From a bacterium (lineage in GTDB: Bacteria > Patescibacteriota > Minisyncoccia > Phycocordibacterales > Phycocordibacteraceae), in the NCBI GenBank assembly GCA_030651285.1, contig JAUSCN010000020.1, positions 54,106 through 118,105 of the forward strand: a stretch of 64,000 nucleotides of DNA, given 5' to 3'. Every line of letters begins with the position of its first letter. Within the stretch, counting starts at the first letter, position 1. The notes beneath the pieces were generated by a model. The model was given only the letters and a program-made list of their open reading frames with translations. It was not told the origin of the DNA and ran no database searches. Shown in pieces: positions 17,450 to 27,903 of the stretch. Position numbers and translations under genes: made by a program.

Positions 17450-18877
17450 TTAGCGGACCTTCTCCACTGCACTACCAGCCGCAAAAAGAACCTCTTCAGC
17501 CTGGTGCGGTGCGGTGAAATGAATGCCGATCGGGAGATGCTTGCCGTCGCGCACGACAGTACCCATCGGTACAGAGATTGCTGGCATGCCCGTAAGGTTT
17601 GCAGTGACCGTGAAAATATCTTCCAGATACATCGAGAGCGGATCCCCCTTCTCGCCGAACTTAAATGCTGGGGAAAGCGTCGTCGGAAACGCGATGATGT
17701 CGGCCTTTTTGAAAGCTTCCATGTATTCGCGGCGGAGCACCGCGCGTGCGGCATCTGCCTTTCTATAATACGCATCGATATATCCTGATGAGAGCACAAA
17801 GGTGCCGAGCAATATGCGGCGACGAGTCTCTTCGCCAAAGCCCTCGGTACGAGAATTAACGTAGTCATCGAGCAGCGTCTTGCCATTTGCATGGTGTCCA
17901 TATCGAATTCCATCGAGACGCGCGAGATTTGTTGAGACTTCAGCAGGCATGATGACGTAATACGCTGCGAGCGCATGCGAACTAGTCGGAAGCTCAATAT
18001 CGACAAGCGTATGCCCTGCATCCGTAAGCTTCTTTAGTGTCGCCTCAAAAGTTTCGAGCACATCTGCTTCTACTCCCTCTCGAAACAGGTGACGTGGTAC
18101 ACCGATATGGAACTTTGCGGAAACTTCGCGCTTTTCATAGAGACCATCTGGAATGGTCGTAGAGTCGAGAGCATCTTGTCCGCGAATTGCTTCATACAAG
18201 ATTTTCGCATCTGAAACCGATTTCGTGAGCGGACCGATCTGATCGAGCGATGAGCCCATAGCGATGAGCCCCGAGCGAGAAACCGCGCCATACGTCGGCT
18301 TGAGGCCCACAAGCCCGGTAAGCGCAGCTGGCTGACGGATCGATCCGCCAGTGTCAGAACCGAGCGCTGCGATAGCGATGTGTGCAGCAACCACCGCAGC
18401 TGAACCACCAGAAGACCCTCCAGGCACGCGAATCGTATCTATCGGATTGAGTGTTTTTCCAAATGCAGAGTGTTCCGTCGACGAACCCATCGCGAATTCG
18501 TCCATGTTGGTACGACCAATGAAAAGCGCTCCGGCTTCCTTCAATTTCTTGATGACCGTCGCGTCATATGTCGCACAGTAATTCTCAAGCATCTTCGACG
18601 CTGAACTTGCGATCTTTCCTTCTATTAAAATATTATCCTTTATCGCAAGCGGTATGCCGCAGAGAGGCGGAGCTTTTTCTCCTTCAGCGTCAACGCGCTT
18701 CTGAGCAGCGTCGATCGCCGCATCGTCAGCGGGAAACAATTCTATGTACGCATTCAGCCCGGGATTCTTCTCTGCAGCAGCTGTTGCACACGCATCCCAG
18801 AGGGCGCGAACCGTGAGTTCCCGCGCGCGGAGCGCGTGGGCCGCTTCCTCGATAGTCATTTCATTCGGTCTAGTCAT
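17450..18877 (-). CDS. gatA: Asp/Glu-tRNA amidotransferase subunit A
   Basis: GIPLAIKDNILIEG, VPGGSSGGSAAVVAAHIAIAALGSDTGGSIRQPA. Confidence 0.96.
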   Translation of the reverse strand: MTRPNEMTIEEAAHALRARELTVRALWDACATAAAEKNPGLNAYIELFPADDAAIDAAQKRVDAEGEKAPPLCGIPLAIKDNILIEGKIASSASKMLENYCATYDATVIKKLKEAGALFIGRTNMDEFAMGSSTEHSAFGKTLNPIDTIRVPGGSSGGSAAVVAAHIAIAALGSDTGGSIRQPAALTGLVGLKPTYGAVSRSGLIAMGSSLDQIGPLTKSVSDAKILYEAIRGQDALDSTTIPDGLYEKREVSAKFHIGVPRHLFREGVEADVLETFEATLKKLTDAGHTLVDIELPTSSHALAAYYVIMPAEVSTNLARLDGIRYGHHANGKTLLDDYVNSRTEGFGEETRRRILLGTFVLSSGYIDAYYRKADAARAVLRREYMEAFKKADIIAFPTTLSPAFKFGEKGDPLSMYLEDIFTVTANLTGMPAISVPMGTVVRDGKHLPIGIHFTAPHQAEEVLFAAGSAVEKVR

Positions 18878-19172
18878 GTTGAATGATCTGCTTCACCGAA
18901 AGGGCATCTCCCTCACGAGCTGCAAACTGCGAGGCAATCTTTTCAGTGTACGCACCTTGCGCATGCGGCTCACCATCTGTCCGCATAATATTTCGCAGCG
19001 CCGGCTTCTCTCCCTTAAGATCTTGAGGGATTTCGAGCTTCTCGAGCTGTCCGACATAGGCAAGAATCGCATCGAATTCCTTCGTGAATTTCTCGAGCTC
19101 AGCGTCCTCCACCTTAATGCGCGCGAGCGCCGCAAGCTTTTTTACATCTTCTACTGTCGCCATTACCCGCAC
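18870..19172 (-). CDS. gatC: Asp/Glu-tRNA amidotransferase subunit C
   Basis: DVKKLAALARIKVEDAELEKFTKEFDAILAYVGQLEKLE; overlaps gatA. Confidence 0.92.
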   Translation of the reverse strand: MRVMATVEDVKKLAALARIKVEDAELEKFTKEFDAILAYVGQLEKLEIPQDLKGEKPALRNIMRTDGEPHAQGAYTEKIASQFAAREGDALSVKQIIQHD

Positions 19173-19176
19173 TCTA

Positions 19177-21174
19177 TCACGCCCCGAGCCTTATGAGGAG
19201 TTCGGCTTCCGTAAGGACCGGAATGCCGAGTTCTTTCGCATTATCGAGCTTGCTGCCAGCATTTTCACCCGCAACCACGAAGGAAGTTTTGACAGATACA
19301 GACCCTGCCGGCTTTCCGCCCGCCATGCGCACTCTTGCTTCGGCCTCTTCGCGCGAAAGAGTCGGGAGCGTACCAGTTACCACGACTGTCATACCCGTGA
19401 GCGGGCCCTGACTCGGCGCAACGACTTTCTTGAGTTTCAGATGTTTCTCAAGACGAGAAATAAGTGCTCGATTACCCGCATCCTTAAACCACTCCGCAAC
19501 CGCATACCCGATAATCGGGCCAATACCACTAATGTTTGAGAGAGATTCCTCATCAGTTGCACTAAGTTTTTCAAGAGTTCCGAAATGCGTAGCAAGAAGA
19601 AACGCAGTTTCTTCTCCCACATGCGGAATACCGAGTCCGATAAGGAATCGGTCAAGCGGAACCTCCCGCACATCTTTGATAGCCTGCACGAGCTTAGTAG
19701 CTTTTGTCTCTTCGAATCCCTCAAGCTCAAGCAACTCATCTTTTGTGAGCTCGAATATGTCATCAAAATCAGATATGAGATCATGCTCCATGAGCGTGCG
19801 GACAGTCTCGCGACCCATACCGGTTATATCGATCGCGCTCTTTCCAGAAAAGTGAGCGAGCTTGCGTGACTGCTGTTCAAAAGAGCCAGAGACCTTGCAG
19901 CGATGTGCAGCCTCTCCTGGTACGCGCTCAATACTTCCATCGCCACCGCACAGCGGCGAAGTTGTAGGAAACTTCCACCGCTTCGCCCCTTGCGGTCGCA
20001 GCTCACTAATGACCGACACAACTTCAGGAATGATATCTCCCGCCTTCTGCAAGATGACAGTATCGCCGATACGTATATCTTTTTCCGTAATGAAATCCTC
20101 ATTATGCAGCGTCGCGCGAGCGACCGTAGTTCCCGCGACAGCCACACTGCGCAAGTGCGCAACCGGTGTGAGCTTTCCGGTGCGACCGACCTGGAGCGTG
20201 ATATCTTCGATGATCGTCTGCACCTGTTCAGGCGGAAATTTGTACGCAATACCAAAACGCGGTGCCTTGCCGGTATACCCAAGAATGCGCTGCTGCTCAG
20301 GCGACTCGACCTTTAGCACAATACCGTCGATTTGATAATCGACTTTGTCGCGAGCAGAACCTTTCCATTTCTGCCAATATGCAAATACTTCCTCAAGTGT
20401 ATCAACGTGACGGTGCTCCGGATTCACCGGAAGACCTAGACCCGCTAGATATTCAATCTCTTCTGTCTGAGACTTCGGAAATGCTTCCGACGTCTGTGCG
20501 ACATCATATAAAAATACTCCAAGCGGACGTGCAGCTGCGACTGCAGGATCAAGTTGACGGATGGAGCCTGCTGCTGCATTGCGAGGATTCGCGAATAACG
20601 GTTCGCCTTGTTTCTGACGAAGCCTATTCAGCTTTACAAATCCAGAGCGGCTGAGGTATATCTCGCCTTCCGCGATAAGGTCGACAGAGCGAGCTAGTCG
20701 CTCAGGTATCTCGCGTATGGTTCTAATATTATGAGTCACATCTTCACCAATCACACCATCGCCTCGCGTCGCCGCAGTCGTCAAAACCCCTTTCTCATAT
20801 GTAAGAACTATCTTGAGTCCATCTATTTTGAGCTCAAGGTCATATGTCGGCACTGCTCCACTTACCTTACGCACCCGTTCATCAAACGCTCGTATGTCGT
20901 CTTCGGTAAACGCATCATTAAATGACCATTGGGAGATGGTGTGACGCACCTTCTTAAGAAACGGTAAGGGCGCACCTGCTACGACTTGCGTCGGCGAATC
21001 CGGAGTTATGAGTTCTGGGTATTTCTCCTCAAGCTCCGCGAGTTCATATTTGAGCGAATCAAGCGCCTCAGCCGATATCGGAGAGATGTCCTTTCCGTGC
21101 TGAAGAGCACGATATTTCGTTATCGTGCTCTTCAGCTGCTCTGCACGCTCTCGCACCTCATGTGGGACCTTCAT
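19177..21174 (-). CDS. ligA: NAD-dependent DNA ligase
   Basis: DLELKIDGLKIVLTYEKGVLTTAATRGDG; C-terminal BRCT; start taken at MKVPHEV. Confidence 0.96.
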   Translation of the reverse strand: MKVPHEVRERAEQLKSTITKYRALQHGKDISPISAEALDSLKYELAELEEKYPELITPDSPTQVVAGAPLPFLKKVRHTISQWSFNDAFTEDDIRAFDERVRKVSGAVPTYDLELKIDGLKIVLTYEKGVLTTAATRGDGVIGEDVTHNIRTIREIPERLARSVDLIAEGEIYLSRSGFVKLNRLRQKQGEPLFANPRNAAAGSIRQLDPAVAAARPLGVFLYDVAQTSEAFPKSQTEEIEYLAGLGLPVNPEHRHVDTLEEVFAYWQKWKGSARDKVDYQIDGIVLKVESPEQQRILGYTGKAPRFGIAYKFPPEQVQTIIEDITLQVGRTGKLTPVAHLRSVAVAGTTVARATLHNEDFITEKDIRIGDTVILQKAGDIIPEVVSVISELRPQGAKRWKFPTTSPLCGGDGSIERVPGEAAHRCKVSGSFEQQSRKLAHFSGKSAIDITGMGRETVRTLMEHDLISDFDDIFELTKDELLELEGFEETKATKLVQAIKDVREVPLDRFLIGLGIPHVGEETAFLLATHFGTLEKLSATDEESLSNISGIGPIIGYAVAEWFKDAGNRALISRLEKHLKLKKVVAPSQGPLTGMTVVVTGTLPTLSREEAEARVRMAGGKPAGSVSVKTSFVVAGENAGSKLDNAKELGIPVLTEAELLIRLGA

Positions 21175-21186
21175 GCAGACAGTATA

Positions 21187-21221
21187 CGTTTTTTTTCGTT
21201 GGTACTCCAACAAAAAAAACG
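21187..21221. terminator. Hairpin upstream of ligA, probable bidirectional terminator
   Basis: CGTTTTTTTTCGTTGG TACT CCAACAAAAAAAACG. Confidence 0.65.
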
Positions 21222-21279
21222 CGTCGGGAATGGAGTCCATCGCGTTATTATGTAAGAGAATCACGCACTAGATACCTGC

Positions 21280-21810
21280 TTATTGATAACTAGCATTAAT
21301 GCCGCGAGACATGAAACGCACCTTCCCTGGGTTCGCTATCGTCGCACAAGGGATGTTATACCCTCGCGAGAAGAGATACGTCCTTAGACCTGCGCTGGGA
21401 TCTGGTTTATAGATCGTCACATCTGCACAAAGTCTCCCCGAATCAATGGAGACCCGTTCTGAAACAACCCACTGATTCGCATTCCACGAATCTATAGATG
21501 AAGAAACTGCCCCAACTCCATCGCACGTCAACGAAGGAGCAGACGAGGGTACCGGAGTGGTGTGGACAAAAAGATTCAGCTTCTGGTCTGCATAGAGCAA
21601 ACACTCGAGCGCAGCATCAGCCGCATAGAACGCATTCTGTGACTCTATGGCCGAAGAAGCAAGTATCTGCTGCTTATAGCCAAGCGAACTAAGCGTTATG
21701 CCGAACACGAGCATCACTGACATGAAAATTATTGCAACGAAAAGCGCGAAGCCTCGTGAAGAATCCGCTCTTCGTATTTCCCGCGCACTGTTTCTATTTT
21801 TTATTGCCAT
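21280..21810 (-). CDS. Type IV pilus-associated protein (PilX-like)
   Basis: GFALFVAIIFMSVMLVFGITLSSLGYKQQILASSAIESQNAFYAADAALECLLYA. Confidence 0.7.
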   Translation of the reverse strand: MAIKNRNSAREIRRADSSRGFALFVAIIFMSVMLVFGITLSSLGYKQQILASSAIESQNAFYAADAALECLLYADQKLNLFVHTTPVPSSAPSLTCDGVGAVSSSIDSWNANQWVVSERVSIDSGRLCADVTIYKPDPSAGLRTYLFSRGYNIPCATIANPGKVRFMSRGINASYQ

Positions 21811-22445
21811 GGCGTGAGATGGTCAGTAACTGTTACCGACTGTGTAACCCCATGGAAATCCCACGAAGTTCTAGACACTACACGCACCTCGGTAGGACTT
21901 GCCGCGGCATCTGGCACACTGAACACCTGAATCGTGCGCGTGTATGGCGTACGAGTGTTGCCCGTCTGCTGCTGTGTATACACCCCATCATTTCTCCGAT
22001 AAAGTGGCGTGCAGCCTGCTCCCGAGCAAGCAGTAAACGGAGAACCCGCGACCTGCACAGGATCAAGCGTACAGGTCAAAGGCGCTGCAGATGTACCCCG
22101 ACACTGAGTTACTGACGCTGTACCCGCACCTGAAATAAACTCGTTCCATGCGTCCGTCGATACGTTTGCTCCACCAATTCGATATGCATCAAGATACGAA
22201 TCATCACGCATCTCGCGCACATATTCGATTCCCTCCTGAGCGAGATATGTAGCGATTAGCTTGCCCTCGGCAGACTGCGCCGCAACCAAGGAGCGACTCG
22301 CAGAATACAGTGGCCCCGCGACCGATAATGTGACAATTGTGATCGCAATAAGAGTCTCGACCAGGGTGAATCCTGACACCCATCTTCGAGGGTTGCTCTT
22401 GGAATTTCTGCCTATCATATAAGGTTCATATTTTTTCATACTCAA
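21801..22445 (-). CDS. Prepilin-like protein (PilV-like)
   Basis: GFTLVETLIAITIVTLSVAGPLYSASRSLVAAQ. Confidence 0.8.
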   Translation of the reverse strand: MSMKKYEPYMIGRNSKSNPRRWVSGFTLVETLIAITIVTLSVAGPLYSASRSLVAAQSAEGKLIATYLAQEGIEYVREMRDDSYLDAYRIGGANVSTDAWNEFISGAGTASVTQCRGTSAAPLTCTLDPVQVAGSPFTACSGAGCTPLYRRNDGVYTQQQTGNTRTPYTRTIQVFSVPDAAASPTEVRVVSRTSWDFHGVTQSVTVTDHLTPWQ

Positions 22446-23065
22446 ATATCGGTGCCGCGCATCGTTGAGCCCGTCTGAACGTAGAAACGATCGGTGTTCA
22501 GTGCACTTGAACTAACCGTCCCCGAAACAACCATCAGCACACGTGGCTGCTGATAATCGTTCACTGACGTTTTCGCCGTACCGACGACATAGAACCGGAG
22601 CAAAGAGACGTTCACTGACGCATCAGTAAGCGTTCTCGTTTCAGTTCCTTTTATCTCTTGTATCGTGTTTCCGACAAGACTATAGGTTATCGGTACCGTT
22701 GCACCGTTCACATTAGCATCAAATGAAAAAGTGTTTCCTCCGTTTGCGCAGTCACTTGCAAAATCGCAACTATAGTTGACGCCGGTACGCATGTTGCGCG
22801 TCATGACCTCCAGCGCAAAAGAGAGGTTGTCGACGCCGGTCGATAATCCTTGCGCTTTCCGAGTTATACCGATCATCATGAGGTATGCACCTGAGGCCAA
22901 GAGCATGATGATCGAGAAAAGTCCGAGCGCGACCATAAGCTCGATAAGCGTGTAGCCACGTGTAGGGTTCATGATGGACATGGGGAAGCATTCGCAGTTA
23001 TCGCCCCTGACGCCTCGACCCAGACGGAACGCGAGCCGCCCTGAGTAGAAGCAAGAGCGACACAT
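22442..23065 (-). CDS. Prepilin-like protein (PulJ/PilW-like)
   Basis: RGYTLIELMVALGLFSIIMLLASGAYLMM; true start probably an internal ATG near MSIMNPTRGY. Confidence 0.78.
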   Translation of the reverse strand: MCRSCFYSGRLAFRLGRGVRGDNCECFPMSIMNPTRGYTLIELMVALGLFSIIMLLASGAYLMMIGITRKAQGLSTGVDNLSFALEVMTRNMRTGVNYSCDFASDCANGGNTFSFDANVNGATVPITYSLVGNTIQEIKGTETRTLTDASVNVSLLRFYVVGTAKTSVNDYQQPRVLMVVSGTVSSSALNTDRFYVQTGSTMRGTDI

Positions 23066-23706
23066 GCTCTTGAGCCCGTCACATTGATGAAAGGGTCGGG
23101 ATTGGGTCGTGCGAAAACAATATCGAGCGTAGTCAGGCCATCACTCGCACAAGACCAACTTCCTGACTCATAGACGCAAAAATTAGTCATGTAGATTGAA
23201 TTCCCTATATTGTACTCTTGAATCTTTTCATCCTGAGAGGGGGTATACATACAATCGCCGGGTACGGCATTAGGTGCACCCGCACCTCCAGATGGTAACC
23301 CATGGCAATTTGGACTAGGGTCTGTGTCGGCAAAGAGAGTGAATATATGGTTCGGAGCGGTTTGAATATGAATGCCGTACCCGACATTTGTGTTGCCATT
23401 TACCACACGACTGCTGATGCCGTATGTTTCAGCCGAACGGAACGTTAGAGCAATATCATACGCCGTATTCGCAAGGATGAGCGACTTATTGAAAGAGGTC
23501 TGACTATTCATGGTGATCGCAGTAATGACCATGATGATCGCAGTGACGACCAGAAGCTCTACTAGAGTAAACCCCATTGGAGATGGGGCACGTTTTCTAT
23601 TCACAACACCTTTAGGGCGGGTCTCTGTCGGGACAAAAGCTCCCACTCCCATCATCATGGAGCTATCTGACGAATCAGGAGTTCGGTGAGAGCGAAAGGA
23701 TTCCAT
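22969..23706 (-). CDS. Prepilin-like protein (GspH/FimT-like)
   Basis: MGFTLVELLVVTAIIMVITAITMNSQTSFNKS; start uncertain. Confidence 0.8.
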   Translation of the reverse strand: MESFRSHRTPDSSDSSMMMGVGAFVPTETRPKGVVNRKRAPSPMGFTLVELLVVTAIIMVITAITMNSQTSFNKSLILANTAYDIALTFRSAETYGISSRVVNGNTNVGYGIHIQTAPNHIFTLFADTDPSPNCHGLPSGGAGAPNAVPGDCMYTPSQDEKIQEYNIGNSIYMTNFCVYESGSWSCASDGLTTLDIVFARPNPDPFINVTGSRACVALASTQGGSRSVWVEASGAITANASPCPS

Positions 23707-24431
23707 TGCGTAAAGTAAGCGAGGAGAAAGCCGGCGGCCAAATATGGCGCGAACGGGACCTCAACCCCCATTCTAGAACCCTTAGGCCTCCGCGCCAATA
23801 TGATTATCCCACTTACCGCGCCTATCCAGAACGAAAATATAAATCCAGAAAATGCAGCTCCGCCGACGAGCATCGAGAGTCCGAACGCGAATGGAGCATC
23901 CGCAAAACCCATGGCGCGCCCTTGGGAGAGTATATGGATGAGTGCGAGACTCGCCGCGATCAGGACAGCTGCGACAAGCGTGCCCATAAAATCTGATTGA
24001 GGTTGGGATGCCACACTTGCCGCAATGCTCATCGCCACGAACGGATACAGCAGCGATGAGGGCAATATCTGGTGCGAGAGATCGTACAGAACGAGCGCGA
24101 GGACCAAAGCCATCGACACAAACACGAGCGGAAGTGCGATACTAAGACCGATCTTGCTATACGCAAGCACGAACAGTCCGCCCAAGAAGATTTCAGTCAA
24201 CGGGGCTTGATAGGATATTTTTGCACCACAACACTGCGCCTTGCCGCCCGAAGCAAGATAAGAAATGATTGGTACGAGCATGAGTGACGAAAGCGTCGTA
24301 TCGCATATATCGCAGCGGGAGCGGCCAGAAAAAATGCTTTGCCCAGTATTGAGACGGGCGACGACTACCCCGATAAAACTAGCGACGATCGCACCCAACA
24401 AAAATATCGCCACCGATATCGGAGAAAACAT
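23655..24431 (-). CDS. pilD: Prepilin peptidase (A24 family)
   Basis: GRSRCDICDTTLSSLMLVPIISYL, YQAPLTEIFLGGLF, polytopic. Confidence 0.9.
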   Translation of the reverse strand: MFSPISVAIFLLGAIVASFIGVVVARLNTGQSIFSGRSRCDICDTTLSSLMLVPIISYLASGGKAQCCGAKISYQAPLTEIFLGGLFVLAYSKIGLSIALPLVFVSMALVLALVLYDLSHQILPSSLLYPFVAMSIAASVASQPQSDFMGTLVAAVLIAASLALIHILSQGRAMGFADAPFAFGLSMLVGGAAFSGFIFSFWIGAVSGIIILARRPKGSRMGVEVPFAPYLAAGFLLAYFTQWNPFALTELLIRQIAP

Positions 24432-24442
24432 GCACGCATCAT

Positions 24443-24477
24443 AGCAGAAACCCGCGGGATACCCGCGGGTTTCTGCT
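24443..24477. terminator. Terminator-like hairpin
   Basis: AGCAGAAACCCGCGGGATACCCGCGGGTTTCTGCT. Confidence 0.8.
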
Positions 24478-24498
24478 CTTTCCCCCTTAAGAAGAAGA

Positions 24499-25002
24499 TT
24501 ACTTACTCGTGACGCACGAGCAGGTAGGAGTGGTGAACGTCACAGAGCTTACTCCGCAACGATTACCTGCCCCGTCGGCGCACCAATATGCCGATGTGGT
24601 CGAAGCGACATCTGCAGGTCGTGACACCGCAACTACGTATGCGGAGTTCGTCGAGAGACAGACTGCTGAGCCGCCTGATGAGTCGGTCACAGCCGCTTCA
24701 ATCGCTCTTGCGATGGTCGATTCATGGAACACAGTAGCTCCCGCAGTTCCTGGTACCGGACATGCTGCAGCGCCCGTAGCGGTACCGTCATTGAAGATAC
24801 CGTACGCGTTGTTGTTGTCCGAAAGGAAGAGGGCTGCTTGAGTGCTTATAGAACTGAGGTTAGCCTTCACACCAGCATCGTTACCCTTCGAACGTGCACT
24901 ATTAAGAGATGCGAGCACGACAGCCGCAAGAACGCCGATGATCGCAATCACGACGAGAAGTTCGATAAGAGTGAACCCGCCTGATGCTTTTTTAGTGTTC
25001 AT
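24499..25002 (-). CDS. Type IV pilin
   Basis: GGFTLIELLVVIAIIGVLAAVVLASLNSARSKGND. Confidence 0.92.
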   Translation of the reverse strand: MNTKKASGGFTLIELLVVIAIIGVLAAVVLASLNSARSKGNDAGVKANLSSISTQAALFLSDNNNAYGIFNDGTATGAAACPVPGTAGATVFHESTIARAIEAAVTDSSGGSAVCLSTNSAYVVAVSRPADVASTTSAYWCADGAGNRCGVSSVTFTTPTCSCVTSK

Positions 25003-25029
25003 GTCTGAATATCTAGAGATGCGCCGAGA

Positions 25030-25506
25030 TTAAGGGCAAACAGCAAGGGTACCAGCCGCTGCAAGGTTTGCCGTCGTTGCTGCTGGTATCGCCTTTGAGG
25101 TACCAGTGTAGTCTACGCACCAATAACCTCCACCAACGAGGTCAGCGGCAATAACGTAGGTAGTTGCGGTTGCTGCGCAACCGATTGCACCTGCACCATT
25201 TGCGGTATTAGCTGCATCGATAGCTCGTTTTATAGTAGTGTCACCAACTACAGACGTACCTGCTGCAGCCGGACAACTTGCAGTTGTCCAAGCAAGATCA
25301 ACAGTAGCGTACACGTTGCCAGCATTACCGTAGTAGATCTCAGCCTGTGAGAGCATACCCGCAAGGTTCGACTGAACCGCTGCGTTATTACCCCTTGTGC
25401 GAGCAGTATTAAGAGATGCAAGCACGACAGCCGAGAGGACACCGATAATAGCGATCACGACGAGAAGTTCGATAAGAGTGAAACCTTTTGAACGATTGTT
25501 ATACAT
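25030..25506 (-). CDS. Type IV pilin (tandem paralogue)
   Basis: KGFTLIELLVVIAIIGVLSAVVLASLNTARTRGNN. Confidence 0.92.
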   Translation of the reverse strand: MYNNRSKGFTLIELLVVIAIIGVLSAVVLASLNTARTRGNNAAVQSNLAGMLSQAEIYYGNAGNVYATVDLAWTTASCPAAAGTSVVGDTTIKRAIDAANTANGAGAIGCAATATTYVIAADLVGGGYWCVDYTGTSKAIPAATTANLAAAGTLAVCP

Positions 25507-25626
25507 AAAATATTATTTGGGCTAATGCCGAAATTGTACGCTGAGAGCGGCAGGAGCGGAAGCGGGGGTGTGGATAGCGTCACCCCTACGTACTATACCT
25601 TTTAGGTTCTAGGAGAATTGCAGAAA

Positions 25627-26832
25627 CTAGAATGACCCTGCCATGTTATAGATCGGAAGCAACACCGCCGCAAGCAGCACGCCAACGCCGAGACCAAGGA
25701 GGACAATCATGGCTGGTTCAATGAGGCTGACGAGCGTATCGACAGCATTCGTCACTTCGCGATTATAGAATTTTGCGAGCGTAGTGAGGATCTTGCCAAG
25801 CTCGCCTGTTTCCTCACCCACTCTGGTCATGGCGACCATGATGCCCGGAATTTCCGCATGCTTGCCGAACGAATCCGAAATAGACGATCCTCCTTTTACG
25901 CTCGCGCCAACATCTTTAAGAACTTCCGCATATGCGGCATTTCCGACAACTGAGCTGGTAATCTCGATCGCCTCGACGACCGAGACTCCTGAGAGGAGCA
26001 TTGTAGCGAAGTTGTCTGCAATACGAGAAAGATACAATTTCTTGTAGAGATCGCCCAAATACGGGACACCGAGCTTGAAACCATCAAGAAAGAGCTTCCC
26101 GCTCTCAGTTTTCCCAAGCCTCCACACATAAAAACCGGACGCGATAAGCGCAATGAGTATGAAGATGCCGTATTGCACTAGGAAGTTCGAAAAGCCGATG
26201 ACGATTTTTGTGTACATTGGAACTTCTTGACCCGAATCAAGCAGGACGGCACTAATTTTTGGAATCACGAGCGTGAGCATCAGCGCCATGACACCAAAGA
26301 ATACGGCGATGACGAATGCCGGATAGATAAGGGCGTTTTCAGCCTTACTGACGAGCTCATACGAACGATCAAGATAGTCTGCGAGATAATTGAATGTCTC
26401 AGAAAGCTTTCCTGATTCTTCCCCAGCCCGAACCATGTTTACATAAAAAGTCGAAAACACTTTGGGGTGGCGCGAAAGCGCTTTACTAATCGGGCTTCCT
26501 CCTTGAAGATCATCTCCGACCGTCGTAAGAATGGATGCTAGACTCTTATTTTCAACTTCGGACGCGATGAGCCGAAATACACGCAATGCCGAGACCTGCG
26601 CCTCGAACAGGGTGGCTATTTGGCGAGAAAGAATGACGATTTCTTTATTGGATACTCTGTCGAAAAACGCGAGATTCATCTCGAATACCGACTTCTTATC
26701 GGCAGACTCGATCGCCGAAATAATGAGACTGCGGCGCTGCAGGGCGGAAATAGCTATTTCTTGCGAGGGGGCTTCTATGGTCCCCTCTCGCTCGTGCCCA
26801 TCCTGATCGATAGCGTGATATTTAAATAGCAT
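25627..26832 (-). CDS. pilC: Type II secretion/pilus inner-membrane platform protein
   Basis: FRLIASEVENKSLASILTTVGDDLQGGSPISKALSRHPKVF...RVGEETGELGKILTTLAKFY. Confidence 0.93.
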   Translation of the reverse strand: MLFKYHAIDQDGHEREGTIEAPSQEIAISALQRRSLIISAIESADKKSVFEMNLAFFDRVSNKEIVILSRQIATLFEAQVSALRVFRLIASEVENKSLASILTTVGDDLQGGSPISKALSRHPKVFSTFYVNMVRAGEESGKLSETFNYLADYLDRSYELVSKAENALIYPAFVIAVFFGVMALMLTLVIPKISAVLLDSGQEVPMYTKIVIGFSNFLVQYGIFILIALIASGFYVWRLGKTESGKLFLDGFKLGVPYLGDLYKKLYLSRIADNFATMLLSGVSVVEAIEITSSVVGNAAYAEVLKDVGASVKGGSSISDSFGKHAEIPGIMVAMTRVGEETGELGKILTTLAKFYNREVTNAVDTLVSLIEPAMIVLLGLGVGVLLAAVLLPIYNMAGSF

Positions 26833-26837
26833 AGGCG

Positions 26838-27899
26838 TTAGATATAGTGCTCGAAGGTCTTCGGATCCATCGCGTGTTCATAAGCATGCTCGACAGTAAC
26901 TTCCCCACGATGCACAAGCTCTGCGAGCGAGCGATCCATATCGATCATTCCCTCCTGCGATGAAGTCTCAATGACGGAACTTATCTCATGGGTTCGCGCA
27001 TCGCGAATGAGCGTACTCACTGCATTGTTGTTGATAAGAAGCTCGTAGGCCGGAATGAGACCGCCCGAGATGCGAGGGATGAGACGCTGAGAGAAGATAC
27101 CAATGAGAGATCCTGCTAGCTGCACACGGACCTGATCCTGCTGCTCCGAGGGGAACATGTCGATGATGCGGTCGATGGTCTGTGCGGCATTATTAGTGTG
27201 GAGCGTGGAGAGCACGAGGTGGCCGGTCTCAGCCGCGGTCACCGCCGAAGAGATCGTCTCATAATTGCGCATTTCGCCGACCATAATCACGTCTACATCT
27301 TCTCGGAAAGCTCCTTGCAGGGCCGTGTGGAAATCGGCCGTATCGACGTTTACTTCGCGCTGATGAATGAGCGATTTCTTCGGCATGAAGATATATTCAA
27401 CCGGATCCTCGATGGTGAGGATATGTTCCGCACGCGAATCATTGATGCGATCAACCATTGCAGCGAGCGTCGTCGACTTCCCTTGACCCACCGGTCCCAC
27501 CACCAGAAAGAATCCCTGCTCGCGCTGTGTGAACACTTCGAGGATCGGAGGGAGGTTGAGTTCCGTGAATGTGCGAACAGAATGCGGAATCAAGCGGAAC
27601 GCGAGCGCTACTGACCCTTGCGCGCGATACCCATTCACGCGAAATCGTGCGTCGGATTTGTGTGCATATGAAAGGTCGATGCTCTGGTTTTCCTTGAAAG
27701 AATTCCAGCGATCCTCCGGAACGATGCTCTTCAACATTTCTTCGGTCTCTTTCTCGGTAAGTGCAGGATATTTGCTGAGCGGCACGAGCGCACCTGACAC
27801 CCGGATGACCGGGGACCCGCCTGCAAAAAGATGGAGGTCCGACCCACCCTCTTTTACGACGGTATCGAGGAATTCTGCGAGGCGTTTGTCGATGGTCAT
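26838..27899 (-). CDS. pilT: Twitching motility ATPase
   Basis: VVGPVGQGKSTTLAAMVDRIN, LTIEDPVEYIF, REDVDVIMVGEMRNYETI, HLVLSTLHTNNAAQTIDRIIDMF. Confidence 0.95.
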   Translation of the reverse strand: MTIDKRLAEFLDTVVKEGGSDLHLFAGGSPVIRVSGALVPLSKYPALTEKETEEMLKSIVPEDRWNSFKENQSIDLSYAHKSDARFRVNGYRAQGSVALAFRLIPHSVRTFTELNLPPILEVFTQREQGFFLVVGPVGQGKSTTLAAMVDRINDSRAEHILTIEDPVEYIFMPKKSLIHQREVNVDTADFHTALQGAFREDVDVIMVGEMRNYETISSAVTAAETGHLVLSTLHTNNAAQTIDRIIDMFPSEQQDQVRVQLAGSLIGIFSQRLIPRISGGLIPAYELLINNNAVSTLIRDARTHEISSVIETSSQEGMIDMDRSLAELVHRGEVTVEHAYEHAMDPKTFEHYI

Positions 27900-27903
27900 G
27901 GTG

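Noticed and set aside
17450-18021. 207-aa minus-strand ORF 17398-18021 and plus-strand ORFs within gatA
   Set aside because: Alternative-frame shadows of gatA.
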